Shown piece by piece: positions 1-9,745 of a DNA stretch of 64,000 nucleotides. The position numbers and the translations under genes were made by a program. Source of the stretch: Geoglobus acetivorans (lineage in GTDB: Archaea > Halobacteriota > Archaeoglobi > Archaeoglobales > Archaeoglobaceae). Each line of letters begins with the position of its first letter. Position 1 is the stretch's first letter. The notes under the pieces were generated by a model that had not been told where the DNA came from, did no database searches, and was given only the letters and a program-made list of their open reading frames with translations. Location: assembly GCF_039641995.1 (NCBI RefSeq), contig NZ_CP087714.1, positions 1-64,000 of the forward strand, given 5' to 3'.

Positions 1-2373
<2,373 letters not shown>

Positions 2374-2401
2374 ATTTTTTGTTTGAGGGGAGGTGAGAAA
2401 A

Positions 2402-2935
2402 ATGCCCTGGAGAAGGAGGAAAAAGGACTGGGATGAGGATGACTGGTTCGATGACTTTTTCAGATTCCCGTTCGAAGAATTTGATGAGATATTCAGGAAA
2501 ATGCTGAAGGAGTTTGACGAGATATTTAGAGCGGCTGAGCTTTCGGAAGGAAAGCCAATAGTGAGGGGTTTCAGCATCAGAATAGGCCCGGATGGTAAAC
2601 CGGAAATCAGAGAGTTCGGAACAAAGCCCACAATCAAGGAGGAAGACCTGGACCAGAGGAAACCTCTCGTTGATGTTATCGAGACTGACGAGGAAATTCA
2701 GGTTATTGCAGAGATGCCCGGAGTCAGCAAGGAGGACATCGAACTGAACGCAAGCGAGACCAAGCTCGAGATCAAGGCTGAAGGAGAGAACAGAAAATAC
2801 TACGAGATCGTTGACCTGCCAGACGACGTGGATCCGGACTCTGCAAGGGCAAGGTACAACAACGGAGTCCTTGAGGTTATACTGAAGAAGAAACATCCAA
2901 AAAGAGAGAACAAGAGAAAGATCGACATCGAATGA
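2402..2935 (+). CDS. hsp20: Small heat shock protein Hsp20 (alpha-crystallin family)
   Basis: ATP-independent holdase chaperone that forms oligomers and keeps denatured proteins soluble. The N-terminal arm is rich in Trp, Asp and Phe. The alpha-crystallin domain covers about residues 80-165 and ends in the family signature YNNGVLEV, followed by a basic tail. The ATG at 2402 is chosen because GGAGGTGA at 2388-2395 sits at ideal Shine-Dalgarno spacing; the GTG at 2393 overlaps that site. The gap to cdc48 is short, which suggests co-transcription of an unfoldase and a holdase. A T-rich tract follows the stop. Confidence 0.93.
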   Translation: MPWRRRKKDWDEDDWFDDFFRFPFEEFDEIFRKMLKEFDEIFRAAELSEGKPIVRGFSIRIGPDGKPEIREFGTKPTIKEEDLDQRKPLVDVIETDEEIQVIAEMPGVSKEDIELNASETKLEIKAEGENRKYYEIVDLPDDVDPDSARARYNNGVLEVILKKKHPKRENKRKIDIE

Positions 2936-2956
2936 CTGCCTTCAAATTTTAAGACC

Positions 2957-2975
2957 TTACATTATTTTTTTATGC
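2957..2975 (+). terminator. Poly-T terminator after hsp20
   Basis: A run of seven T within an A/T tract lies in the 43-base gap between the converging hsp20 and SpoIIM-like genes. Archaeal RNA polymerase stops at such U-tracts without needing a hairpin. The call rests on composition and position. Confidence 0.5.
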
Positions 2976-2978
2976 TCC

Positions 2979-3533
2979 TTATAGCCCGCCAACTACAGGC
3001 GTAATGTATGTTTCTATCAGAGCGGCAACAAGTAGCATTGGGAGTGGTATTTTAACGAACTTTTTCAGATGCTCCAGAATTACTGCGTCAAGGCTTATCC
3101 GCTCTCCCCTAAGCAGTCTGTAAAATGCAATCCCCATTTCGAAACCGTATGCGCAGCTGACAAGGATTGCGGGAATCTCAAGTATGCCGTGGGGTATCAG
3201 CAGCAGCAGGGTTCTGAGAATACCTATCTCCATACCAACGTACCCCACCACAACTCCGATAACTATCCCGTTGAACACGACAAACAGCAGGGGAACAATG
3301 CCCAAAAAGACGCCCAGTATCATTGCCGAGAAGGCCTTCAGAGTGTTGTTGAGGAATATGAATGCAAATACCTCATAATGTTTCAGGCTGCCCACAAAAC
3401 CGAACTCTGAAAACAGATTCTCCACCATGTTCTTCGTGAGCGGTTCGTATTTCAGGGCGAAGATATATCCAAATGCGATGGATATGAAAAAAACAAATGT
3501 CAGCGAAATCAGAATTGTTCTGCCTGTCCTCAT
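2979..3533 (-). CDS. SpoIIM (DUF95) family membrane protein
   Basis: Integral membrane protein of 184 residues with about five hydrophobic segments. The central stretch FLNNTLKAFSAMILG and the later segment LIPHGILEIPAIL match the SpoIIM/DUF95 family. In Firmicutes SpoIIM acts with SpoIID/P in peptidoglycan remodelling during engulfment. Archaea have no spores or murein, so the role here is unknown; archaeal homologues are often linked to membrane trafficking or cell-shape hypotheses. It starts 4 bases after the DUF63 gene ends, so the two form an operon. Confidence 0.8.
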   Translation of the reverse strand: MRTGRTILISLTFVFFISIAFGYIFALKYEPLTKNMVENLFSEFGFVGSLKHYEVFAFIFLNNTLKAFSAMILGVFLGIVPLLFVVFNGIVIGVVVGYVGMEIGILRTLLLLIPHGILEIPAILVSCAYGFEMGIAFYRLLRGERISLDAVILEHLKKFVKIPLPMLLVAALIETYITPVVGGL

Positions 3534-3537
3534 GGCC

Positions 3538-4326
3538 CTACACCCCGAACATCATCCTAAGTCCATTTCTGATGCCGGGAGCAAAGCCAAGTGTGAAAAC
3601 CACGAACTTTATGAATCCCAGAAGGTTTTCGTCCTCCTTTGTTCTCTCAGAGTCTATGAGATACAGCAGTGGAACAATCACCGCAAGCTTGAGGGGTATC
3701 ATAACCCATGGTCCGGCAAGATCGATGAAGAACCTGGGAAGGACATGAAGCTCCCAGTATCCGAGGTACTGAATTCCGAGAAAGCTCGATGCCCCATCGA
3801 GAAGCTGCCCGAAAAGGACAAACTTGCTGAATGTATCTGCATGTAACCTGTCAGAGAACACGTGGTAGATCAGGACAGCTGTTCCTGCTATGCTGATTGC
3901 CGCCGGAAATATCCACCAGTTTTCAACCCTCAGATTGAGGAGAAGGAACGCCAGGACAGACAGCGAGAGAATCACACCGGGCAGAGGGTAGTACCTGTAT
4001 TTTGTCCTCAGTGCAACCATCAGCGACGAAAACGTGATCACGAAAATCAAAATGTAGATGAATGGAGTCATGAGAATGTACGAAAGCGGTGGTTTGACGA
4101 AGCCCGCATCCTCAACAACCCGTGTAGAGGAGCCGAGGAGAATGTACGGGAATGTGTAAAGGGCAAACCTGACGTCAAACCTCACTCTCGGACTTAGATA
4201 ACGGTAGATTAGGTAGACGGAGACTATCAGCAGTATGGCGAATGTCAGGGTGTTCACGGGATTGTACCCCTGCTTGTACACTATCGAGTCGATATAGTAT
4301 TTTTTTATAAATTCGTAAAGTCCCAT
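3538..4326 (-). CDS. DUF63 family archaeal membrane protein
   Basis: Polytopic membrane protein of 262 residues with about seven hydrophobic helices. Around residues 55-80 it has the pattern FPYILLGSSTRVVEDAG, followed by FVKPPLSYILMTPFIY, which I recognise as the archaea-specific DUF63 family. No function is established for the family. A TATA-like CTTTAAATAC on the minus strand lies about 30 bases ahead of the ATG, so this is the first gene of the two-gene unit with the SpoIIM-like gene. Confidence 0.78.
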   Translation of the reverse strand: MGLYEFIKKYYIDSIVYKQGYNPVNTLTFAILLIVSVYLIYRYLSPRVRFDVRFALYTFPYILLGSSTRVVEDAGFVKPPLSYILMTPFIYILIFVITFSSLMVALRTKYRYYPLPGVILSLSVLAFLLLNLRVENWWIFPAAISIAGTAVLIYHVFSDRLHADTFSKFVLFGQLLDGASSFLGIQYLGYWELHVLPRFFIDLAGPWVMIPLKLAVIVPLLYLIDSERTKEDENLLGFIKFVVFTLGFAPGIRNGLRMMFGV

Positions 4327-4339
4327 TGTTCTGCTCCAT

Positions 4340-4437
4340 ATCTGAAAATGTATTTAAAGCTACTGCATCGGCCACCGAAAAGTTAAAATTAGGTAGATAT
4401 CAAAAATCCAAAAACAAAAAGGAGGTTAGATAAAAAG
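4340..4437. promoter_or_regulatory. Divergent promoter region, DUF63 / aIF1
   Basis: The gap between the divergent genes holds a minus-strand TATA-like CTTTAAATAC near 4350-4359 and a plus-strand AAAGTTAAAATTAG near 4379-4392. AAGGAGGTTAG at about 4420-4430 is a strong ribosome binding site for the aIF1 gene. Confidence 0.55.
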
Positions 4438-4746
4438 ATGGGCTTGGACATATGTAATGTTTGCGGTCTCCCTAAGGATCTCTGCGTTTGCGAAGAGGTC
4501 GCAAAAGAACAGCAGCAGATAACAATAAAGGTTGCAAAGAGGAGGTACGGAAAAGAGGTTACCGTGATAGAGGGCATTGACAAATCAGAGATAAACCTGG
4601 ACGAGCTTGCGAAGTACCTCAAATCCAAGCTGGCGTGTGGCGGGACGGTTAAAAATGGTGCGATAGAACTGCAGGGGAACCATGTGAGTCGTGTAAAGGA
4701 GCTTCTCATAAAGAAAGGATTCAACCCGGACAGGATTAAAACCTGA
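4438..4746 (+). CDS. Translation initiation factor aIF1 (SUI1 family)
   Basis: Binds the small ribosomal subunit and promotes accurate start-codon selection. The SUI1 domain fills about residues 27-100, with [10 protein letters not shown] and IELQGNH as hallmarks. The N-terminus has a zinc-binding pattern (C-x2-C then C-x-C within the first 19 residues) typical of archaeal members. At 102 residues the length is normal. The ATG follows a strong Shine-Dalgarno site. The 3' end overlaps the converging TraB-like gene by 11 bases. Confidence 0.92.
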   Translation: MGLDICNVCGLPKDLCVCEEVAKEQQQITIKVAKRRYGKEVTVIEGIDKSEINLDELAKYLKSKLACGGTVKNGAIELQGNHVSRVKELLIKKGFNPDRIKT

Positions 4747-5908
4747 TCAGGCTGAATATTATCTCTTTTATGTCCACCCCGTAGTGGGTGGATAAATACC
4801 ATATTCCATAAACCGTTCCTATTGTGCTTCCTATGTTTGTCATGGCGGCTACAAAAAGAACCCTGAACGCTCTGTTTCTGTAAAGCGCTCTCAGGGAGTC
4901 CACACCAAGCATTTCCTCCAGGTCATGCTGTGTGGGCTTTCTCACAATAAACTCGGTCAGACCTGAAAACCATCCTGCTGCCAGGAAAGGGGACAGAGAG
5001 GTGAGCCACGCCATGAGAAAAGCCACGAGAATTGAAAGAGGGTGAGCACCGGCAATGCCAGCAAAGATAGCTGAAAGGATTCCATTGGCAAGGAACCAGA
5101 CTGCAAAAGCTGAAAGAAATTCCGAAGTGCCGAGCTTTATGAAGATCGTGAGCATTATGGCTAACACGAGCAGTGTTATGCCAAAGCCCAGAAGTTTAAG
5201 CGAGCTGAACCTTCTCCTCCTGACCTCGACGAGAGATGCCATATCCGGCAGTTCCTGTGGGTTCGAAATAAGCTTTTCAATACCTCTTTTATGGCCAGCC
5301 CCTACCACAGCCACGACCTTACTGTACCTCTGCATGGCCCTCAGGAGATTGTGAGCCATGTACGCATCCCTCTCATCTATGAGAACCTCCGCTGTTTTCG
5401 GTGAAATTTTTCTGAACTCTTCTGTCAGCATGTCGAGGATGTCCTTCTCAAGCAGATCATCCACCTCGATGTCGTCAGATTCAAACAGCCCTCTAACTAT
5501 GTGGAAAAAGAGCTTTAACTTTTCAAAAAAACCCAGTGAACTCCAGAGTCTGTTGAATGTTACGGCAAGGTCTCTGTCTATCAGCAGAACATCAGCACCG
5601 ATTTCCTTGGCTTTCTCTATTGCAGAGAGCATTTCCTCCCCAGGCATTACGCCCGTTTCCTTCCCAATCCTCCTCTGGAAATTAGATAAAATGAGCTGAA
5701 AAAGCAGGAGAAATACGTTCCCCTTTTTTATAACATCAAGGAGATTAATCTCCTCTCTTTGGCCCTCAAGAGCCCTATATCTTCTCAGATCAAGTTCTAC
5801 TGCAACTGCATCGGGCTTTTCTTCCTCAATGGTTCTCACGACCTCCTCAACGCTTTTCCTTGAAACGTGTGCCGTGCCAACAATGACAAGCTTTTTTTCT
5901 TCACTCAA
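4736..5908 (-). CDS. TraB/PrgY-family membrane protein
   Basis: The soluble TraB domain (about residues 1-220) begins with the GTAHVS motif and carries later VELD and GAGH motifs, followed by four or five C-terminal hydrophobic helices. TraB/GumN/PrgY proteins are proposed metallopeptidase-like factors; the bacterial founder modulates pheromone peptides, and the archaeal role is unknown. The start is a TTG: GGAGGTG lies 7 bases upstream of it and no better in-frame start exists. It overlaps the preceding S2P gene by 8 bases, giving an S2P-TraB operon of two membrane proteins with possible proteolytic roles. Confidence 0.85.
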   Translation of the reverse strand: MSEEKKLVIVGTAHVSRKSVEEVVRTIEEEKPDAVAVELDLRRYRALEGQREEINLLDVIKKGNVFLLLFQLILSNFQRRIGKETGVMPGEEMLSAIEKAKEIGADVLLIDRDLAVTFNRLWSSLGFFEKLKLFFHIVRGLFESDDIEVDDLLEKDILDMLTEEFRKISPKTAEVLIDERDAYMAHNLLRAMQRYSKVVAVVGAGHKRGIEKLISNPQELPDMASLVEVRRRRFSSLKLLGFGITLLVLAIMLTIFIKLGTSEFLSAFAVWFLANGILSAIFAGIAGAHPLSILVAFLMAWLTSLSPFLAAGWFSGLTEFIVRKPTQHDLEEMLGVDSLRALYRNRAFRVLFVAAMTNIGSTIGTVYGIWYLSTHYGVDIKEIIFSLIRF

Positions 5909-6953
5909 GCCTCAGCACCTCCTGTATCTGCATCAACCTTATCAGGTCTGTTTTTGTAATTATGCCCACAAGCTCACCATTCTCGACGATGGGTATCCTG
6001 CCAACACCGGTGGAATTCATGACTTCAAAAGCCTTCATTGCCGGTTCATCTGGTGAGAGGGTTATGAGCTCCCTGTTCATGTACTGCGAAATCCTGTCCT
6101 CAGGGTTTCTGCCGGTCACATCGTGGAGAGTTATTATTCCCACAAGCCTTCCGGACTCCATAACAGGATAACCCAGGTGTTTGTGTTTGAAGGCGAATTC
6201 AATGAATTCCCTCACGGTCATGTCCGGAGGGACTGTCTTCAGCTCGGTTGTCATTATGTCCCTCACTCTGAACCTGCTCAGCAGGGCTTCCATACGTGAA
6301 TACTTGAGCTCCTCCGCTGCACCGAGATAGATGAATATTGCAATGAATGTGAGCCACAGATTGTAAACGAGTCCCGCAATTCCCATGAAGATCGCTATGG
6401 CCTTACCAGCTTCAGCCGAAAAATAGGTCGCCTTCCGATAACCTATTTTTTCAGACAGCAAACCTCTCAGAACTCTACCACCATCAAGAGGAAATGCAGG
6501 AATCAGGTTGAAGATTGCAATAATCAGGTTGATCCTGTAAAAAACAGCCGAAAATTCGGAAAGAGGTTTCAGAGAACTTCCGGACAAAATGTAAAATACC
6601 ACTGCTATGAATACACTGACTGCCGGCCCTGAAAGTGAGATTATCGCCTCCCTCATACCCCTCGCAGGTTTTTCGATGAGTGCCAGCCCACCGAATATGA
6701 AAAGTATAATCTCTCGAACATTGTGGCCGAATCTTTTGCTGACCACAGCATGGCCCAGTTCATGGAGAAATACAGCCAGAAACAGCGATACCGCTGCTAC
6801 GATGGCCATCACGGCCGAGTATTCGCTACCTCTGAAGCCGTACGGATACTCCTGTATGTAGAAGATATACGCCAGAAAGGCTATGACTATAAAAAGAGAG
6901 TAGTGAACCTTGACGTCAATTCCCGATACCCTGAACAGTCTTATCGATGCCAT
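5901..6953 (-). CDS. Site-2 protease family metalloprotease with CBS pair
   Basis: Intramembrane zinc metalloprotease. HELGH (zinc site) lies near residue 65 within a hydrophobic segment, and the second motif NLIPAFPLDGGR near residue 150 supplies the third ligand Asp. About six membrane segments are followed from about residue 225 by two CBS domains, which usually bind adenine nucleotides and regulate activity. The architecture matches the archaeal SpoIVFB-like S2P-CBS group. It is followed directly by the TraB-like gene. A TTAATTAT element precedes the start. Confidence 0.92.
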   Translation of the reverse strand: MASIRLFRVSGIDVKVHYSLFIVIAFLAYIFYIQEYPYGFRGSEYSAVMAIVAAVSLFLAVFLHELGHAVVSKRFGHNVREIILFIFGGLALIEKPARGMREAIISLSGPAVSVFIAVVFYILSGSSLKPLSEFSAVFYRINLIIAIFNLIPAFPLDGGRVLRGLLSEKIGYRKATYFSAEAGKAIAIFMGIAGLVYNLWLTFIAIFIYLGAAEELKYSRMEALLSRFRVRDIMTTELKTVPPDMTVREFIEFAFKHKHLGYPVMESGRLVGIITLHDVTGRNPEDRISQYMNRELITLSPDEPAMKAFEVMNSTGVGRIPIVENGELVGIITKTDLIRLMQIQEVLRLE

Positions 6954-6991
6954 AAAAAAAGTGGTTCAAAAGGATAATTAATTTTCCATCC

Positions 6992-8230
6992 TCAGGGAAA
7001 TATTCCCCTGATCTTTATTGCATCCACGACCCTTCTCAGAGCAGCGATCATCGCGGCATCTCTCCAGATTATGTCGCTGTATTCCCTCTTGATTGAAAGC
7101 AGTTCGTTGAAGGCCTTTACAAGAATCTTTTCAAGCTCGTGATTGACCTTCTCCAAGTCCCAGAAGTACCTTTCGAGGTCCTGCACCCATTCGAAGTAGC
7201 TGACGACAACACCACCCGCATTTGCAAGAATGTCAGGAACAATAAGCTCACACCTGTTGTCCAGATGTTCCTCAGCCTTTGGCGAGACGGGACCGTTTGC
7301 GCCCTCAACAATCATTCTGGCTTTAACATTCTTCACATTTTCCTCATTTATGACGTTCTCAACCGCAGCAGGAATTAGAATGTCCACCTCCAGTTCGAGA
7401 AGCTCCTCATTCGTGAGGAACGTGTCTGTACAGCCCACTACACTGCCGGTTTTCTTCTTGTGTTCAAGCACCCTGTCCGGATCGAGGCCTTTCTCGTCAA
7501 AGATCCCACCTCTGCTGTCAGATACCGCAACAATTTTCGCACCCATCTCATGCAGGGTTTTTGCGGCCCAGTAACCCACATTCCCAAATCCCTGGATGGC
7601 AACACTCGCACCTTCAAGCTCAAGCCCGATGGCCTTCGCAGACTCTCGTGTGATTATTGCAACACCCCTCCCCGTTGCGGAGGTTCTCCCAAACGATCCT
7701 CCGAGGTCAACCGGCTTTCCGGTTACAATTCCGGGGACAGCATACCCCTTGAAGTTGCTGTAGGTGTCCATTATCCAGGCCATGACCTGCTCGTTCGTGT
7801 AAACGTCTGGAGCAGGAATGTCCCTTTCAGGACCCACAAACGGAATCAGGGCTGTTGTGTATCTCCTTGTCAGTCTCTCAAGCTCCCGGGTGCTCAGTTT
7901 TTTCGGATCCACTCTGACTCCGCCCTTCCCACCACCGAACGGTATGTTTACGAGGGCGCACTTCCAGGTCATCCACATTGCCAGAGCCTTCACCTCGTCC
8001 AGAGTAACCGACGGGTGATACCTTATCCCACCCTTGTACGGTCCCCTGACTCCGCAGTGCTGCACCCTGTATCCCGTGAACACCCTGAGCGAGCCATCGT
8101 CCATTTTCACCGGAATTTTTACCTCCACAGCCCTGTCCGGATACTTCAGATACTCCACAATATCTTCCTCAATTCCAGCAATTTCCCCGGCCCTTTCAAG
8201 CTGATAACAGGCCATTTCATACGGATTCAT
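6992..8230 (-). CDS. gdhA: Glutamate dehydrogenase
   Basis: Interconverts glutamate and 2-oxoglutarate plus ammonia with NAD(P)+. At 412 residues it has the hexameric GDH length. The N-terminal dimerisation domain contains GPYKGGIR, the substrate lysine region MTWKCALVNIPFGGGKGGV, and the Rossmann motif GFGNVGYW near residue 215. GAGGTG lies 5 bases before the ATG. The gene overlaps the DUF357 gene upstream by 14 bases, and that gene overlaps nfeD, so nfeD-DUF357-gdhA reads as one transcript. Confidence 0.97.
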   Translation of the reverse strand: MNPYEMACYQLERAGEIAGIEEDIVEYLKYPDRAVEVKIPVKMDDGSLRVFTGYRVQHCGVRGPYKGGIRYHPSVTLDEVKALAMWMTWKCALVNIPFGGGKGGVRVDPKKLSTRELERLTRRYTTALIPFVGPERDIPAPDVYTNEQVMAWIMDTYSNFKGYAVPGIVTGKPVDLGGSFGRTSATGRGVAIITRESAKAIGLELEGASVAIQGFGNVGYWAAKTLHEMGAKIVAVSDSRGGIFDEKGLDPDRVLEHKKKTGSVVGCTDTFLTNEELLELEVDILIPAAVENVINEENVKNVKARMIVEGANGPVSPKAEEHLDNRCELIVPDILANAGGVVVSYFEWVQDLERYFWDLEKVNHELEKILVKAFNELLSIKREYSDIIWRDAAMIAALRRVVDAIKIRGIFP

Positions 8231-8456
8231 CCAACCACCTCACAAACCCGTATTCCTTTCCAATTTCAAGCCATGCCCATGCCCACACAACACATTCAAA
8301 AGCCCTCACAAGGTCATTTATCTCCAGAAAGTACTTTGAATCGGAAATGTACGCTCTGATGTTCTCCACAAAGCGACTATCACCTTCAAAATCAATGTTC
8401 TCGATTTTCTCCAGCCATTTGAGCGTTTCCTTTTTCAAATCTTCCTCCAGGCTCAT
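8217..8456 (-). CDS. DUF357 family protein
   Basis: Small soluble helical protein of 79 residues with the DUF357 pattern RAYISDSKYFLEINDLVRAFECVVWAWAWLEIG; the repeated W-A-W pattern near the C-terminus is typical. Archaeal-specific, with no known biochemical activity. GGGTGA precedes the ATG at proper spacing. The start overlaps the nfeD stop (ATGA) and the end overlaps gdhA. Confidence 0.8.
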   Translation of the reverse strand: MSLEEDLKKETLKWLEKIENIDFEGDSRFVENIRAYISDSKYFLEINDLVRAFECVVWAWAWLEIGKEYGFVRWLDESV

Positions 8457-9715
8457 GCTTTTTTCACCCTCAGTTTCAGACCCTCCCTTCCAACAACCTC
8501 GACAGCATCACCTCTCTCAAGCACATCATCGCTCTCTATGTTCCACAGCTCGCCATGAATTCTCGCTACACCTTTACCATTCGAAAAGCTGAGAACCTCT
8601 CCCTTTTCGCCAATTAGAGCCTCAGCACCAACCTTCTTTCTCTGGTCTTTCAGCTGGACTATTTTAACCATCATATAGGTAACAACTCCACCGAGACCGA
8701 GGGCCATTCCACCCGCAAGCAGGTAAAAACCCCTGTAAAAGTCTTTGGGCATCAATGGCTCCTCATACAGAGTCAGAATTCCCAGAACAATGCAGATTAC
8801 TGAGGCGGCACCGAGAATTCCGTAGGTTGGCGTAACCATTTCAGCGATGAAAAGCACTATCCCCAGCATGATGAGAAGTGCTCCGAGGTAATTGATGTTT
8901 ATGACACCGAGACCAAAAAGAGCAAGTATGAGGGAAACCACTCCCACAATTTCTGCCCCCATTCCAGGGGATGTGAGCCCGAAGACGAGAGCGTAGATGC
9001 CTATGATCAGCAGGATTGATGCTAGCTCTGGAGACGACAGTACTTCATAAATTCTCGCATTAGCAGGTTTTTCAAACACAACAATTTCCTCATCCGCAAG
9101 TTTCAGCATCTTTTCGCCACTGGCAGTCATAACCACCTTGCCATCTGCCATCTCAAGGAACTCATCCCTGCTGTCGGCGAGAATGTCAATTATGCCGTAA
9201 TCGTAAGCCTCTTTTGCCGATGCGGTGTATGCTTCCGTAACAAACTTTTCAATTGCTGTCTCGTTTCTGTCCCTTTTCTCAGCTATGGACTTCGCATATT
9301 TGGCCAGGTAGTTCACAGTTTTCTGCTCAACCTTCTGATCTGTAACTCCAACAGATATGGGCGTTGCCGCACCAATGGAAGTCCCGTTGGACATTCCGAG
9401 AACGTTTACCGAAACAGCGATTAGCGAGCCGGCAGATGCGCAGAAAGCTCCTGGAGGGACATAGGCAAGAACTGGAATATCAGAGTTCAGGATCAGAGAC
9501 ACTATCTTCTCAGTTGAAGAAACCAGACCTCCCGGAGTGTTGATTAAAATAAGTATGGCATCGAAATTTTCCTCCTCAGCCTTGGTGAAGGCAGACTGAA
9601 GGGTGAGGTATGTGCCTTCATTAATCGTACCATCAATCCTGACCTCCAGAATCTGGGCGCTGGAAATGTGAGTGAGAAGTGATAATGCCAGAAGGAAGTA
9701 AAGGCACTTCTTCAT
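8453..9715 (-). CDS. nfeD: NfeD family membrane-bound serine protease
   Basis: Long-form NfeD (420 residues): an N-terminal signal peptide (about 1-20), an outward-facing ClpP-fold protease domain (about 25-220) with INTPGG and the nucleophile region ASAGS, then four membrane helices (about 235-345) and a C-terminal cytoplasmic OB-fold NfeD domain. Homologues in Pyrococcus cleave the C-terminal region of stomatin; no stomatin gene is adjacent here. A TATA-like AATTTTTTAAC on the minus strand lies about 25 bases ahead of the ATG. Confidence 0.92.
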   Translation of the reverse strand: MKKCLYFLLALSLLTHISSAQILEVRIDGTINEGTYLTLQSAFTKAEEENFDAILILINTPGGLVSSTEKIVSLILNSDIPVLAYVPPGAFCASAGSLIAVSVNVLGMSNGTSIGAATPISVGVTDQKVEQKTVNYLAKYAKSIAEKRDRNETAIEKFVTEAYTASAKEAYDYGIIDILADSRDEFLEMADGKVVMTASGEKMLKLADEEIVVFEKPANARIYEVLSSPELASILLIIGIYALVFGLTSPGMGAEIVGVVSLILALFGLGVININYLGALLIMLGIVLFIAEMVTPTYGILGAASVICIVLGILTLYEEPLMPKDFYRGFYLLAGGMALGLGGVVTYMMVKIVQLKDQRKKVGAEALIGEKGEVLSFSNGKGVARIHGELWNIESDDVLERGDAVEVVGREGLKLRVKKA

Positions 9716-9745
9716 GGAATTGATAACGAGATGAAAGTTAAAAAA

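Noticed and set aside
7460-8359. A 299-codon plus-strand frame across gdhA
   Set aside because: It overlaps glutamate dehydrogenase and DUF357 completely and contains no domain pattern.
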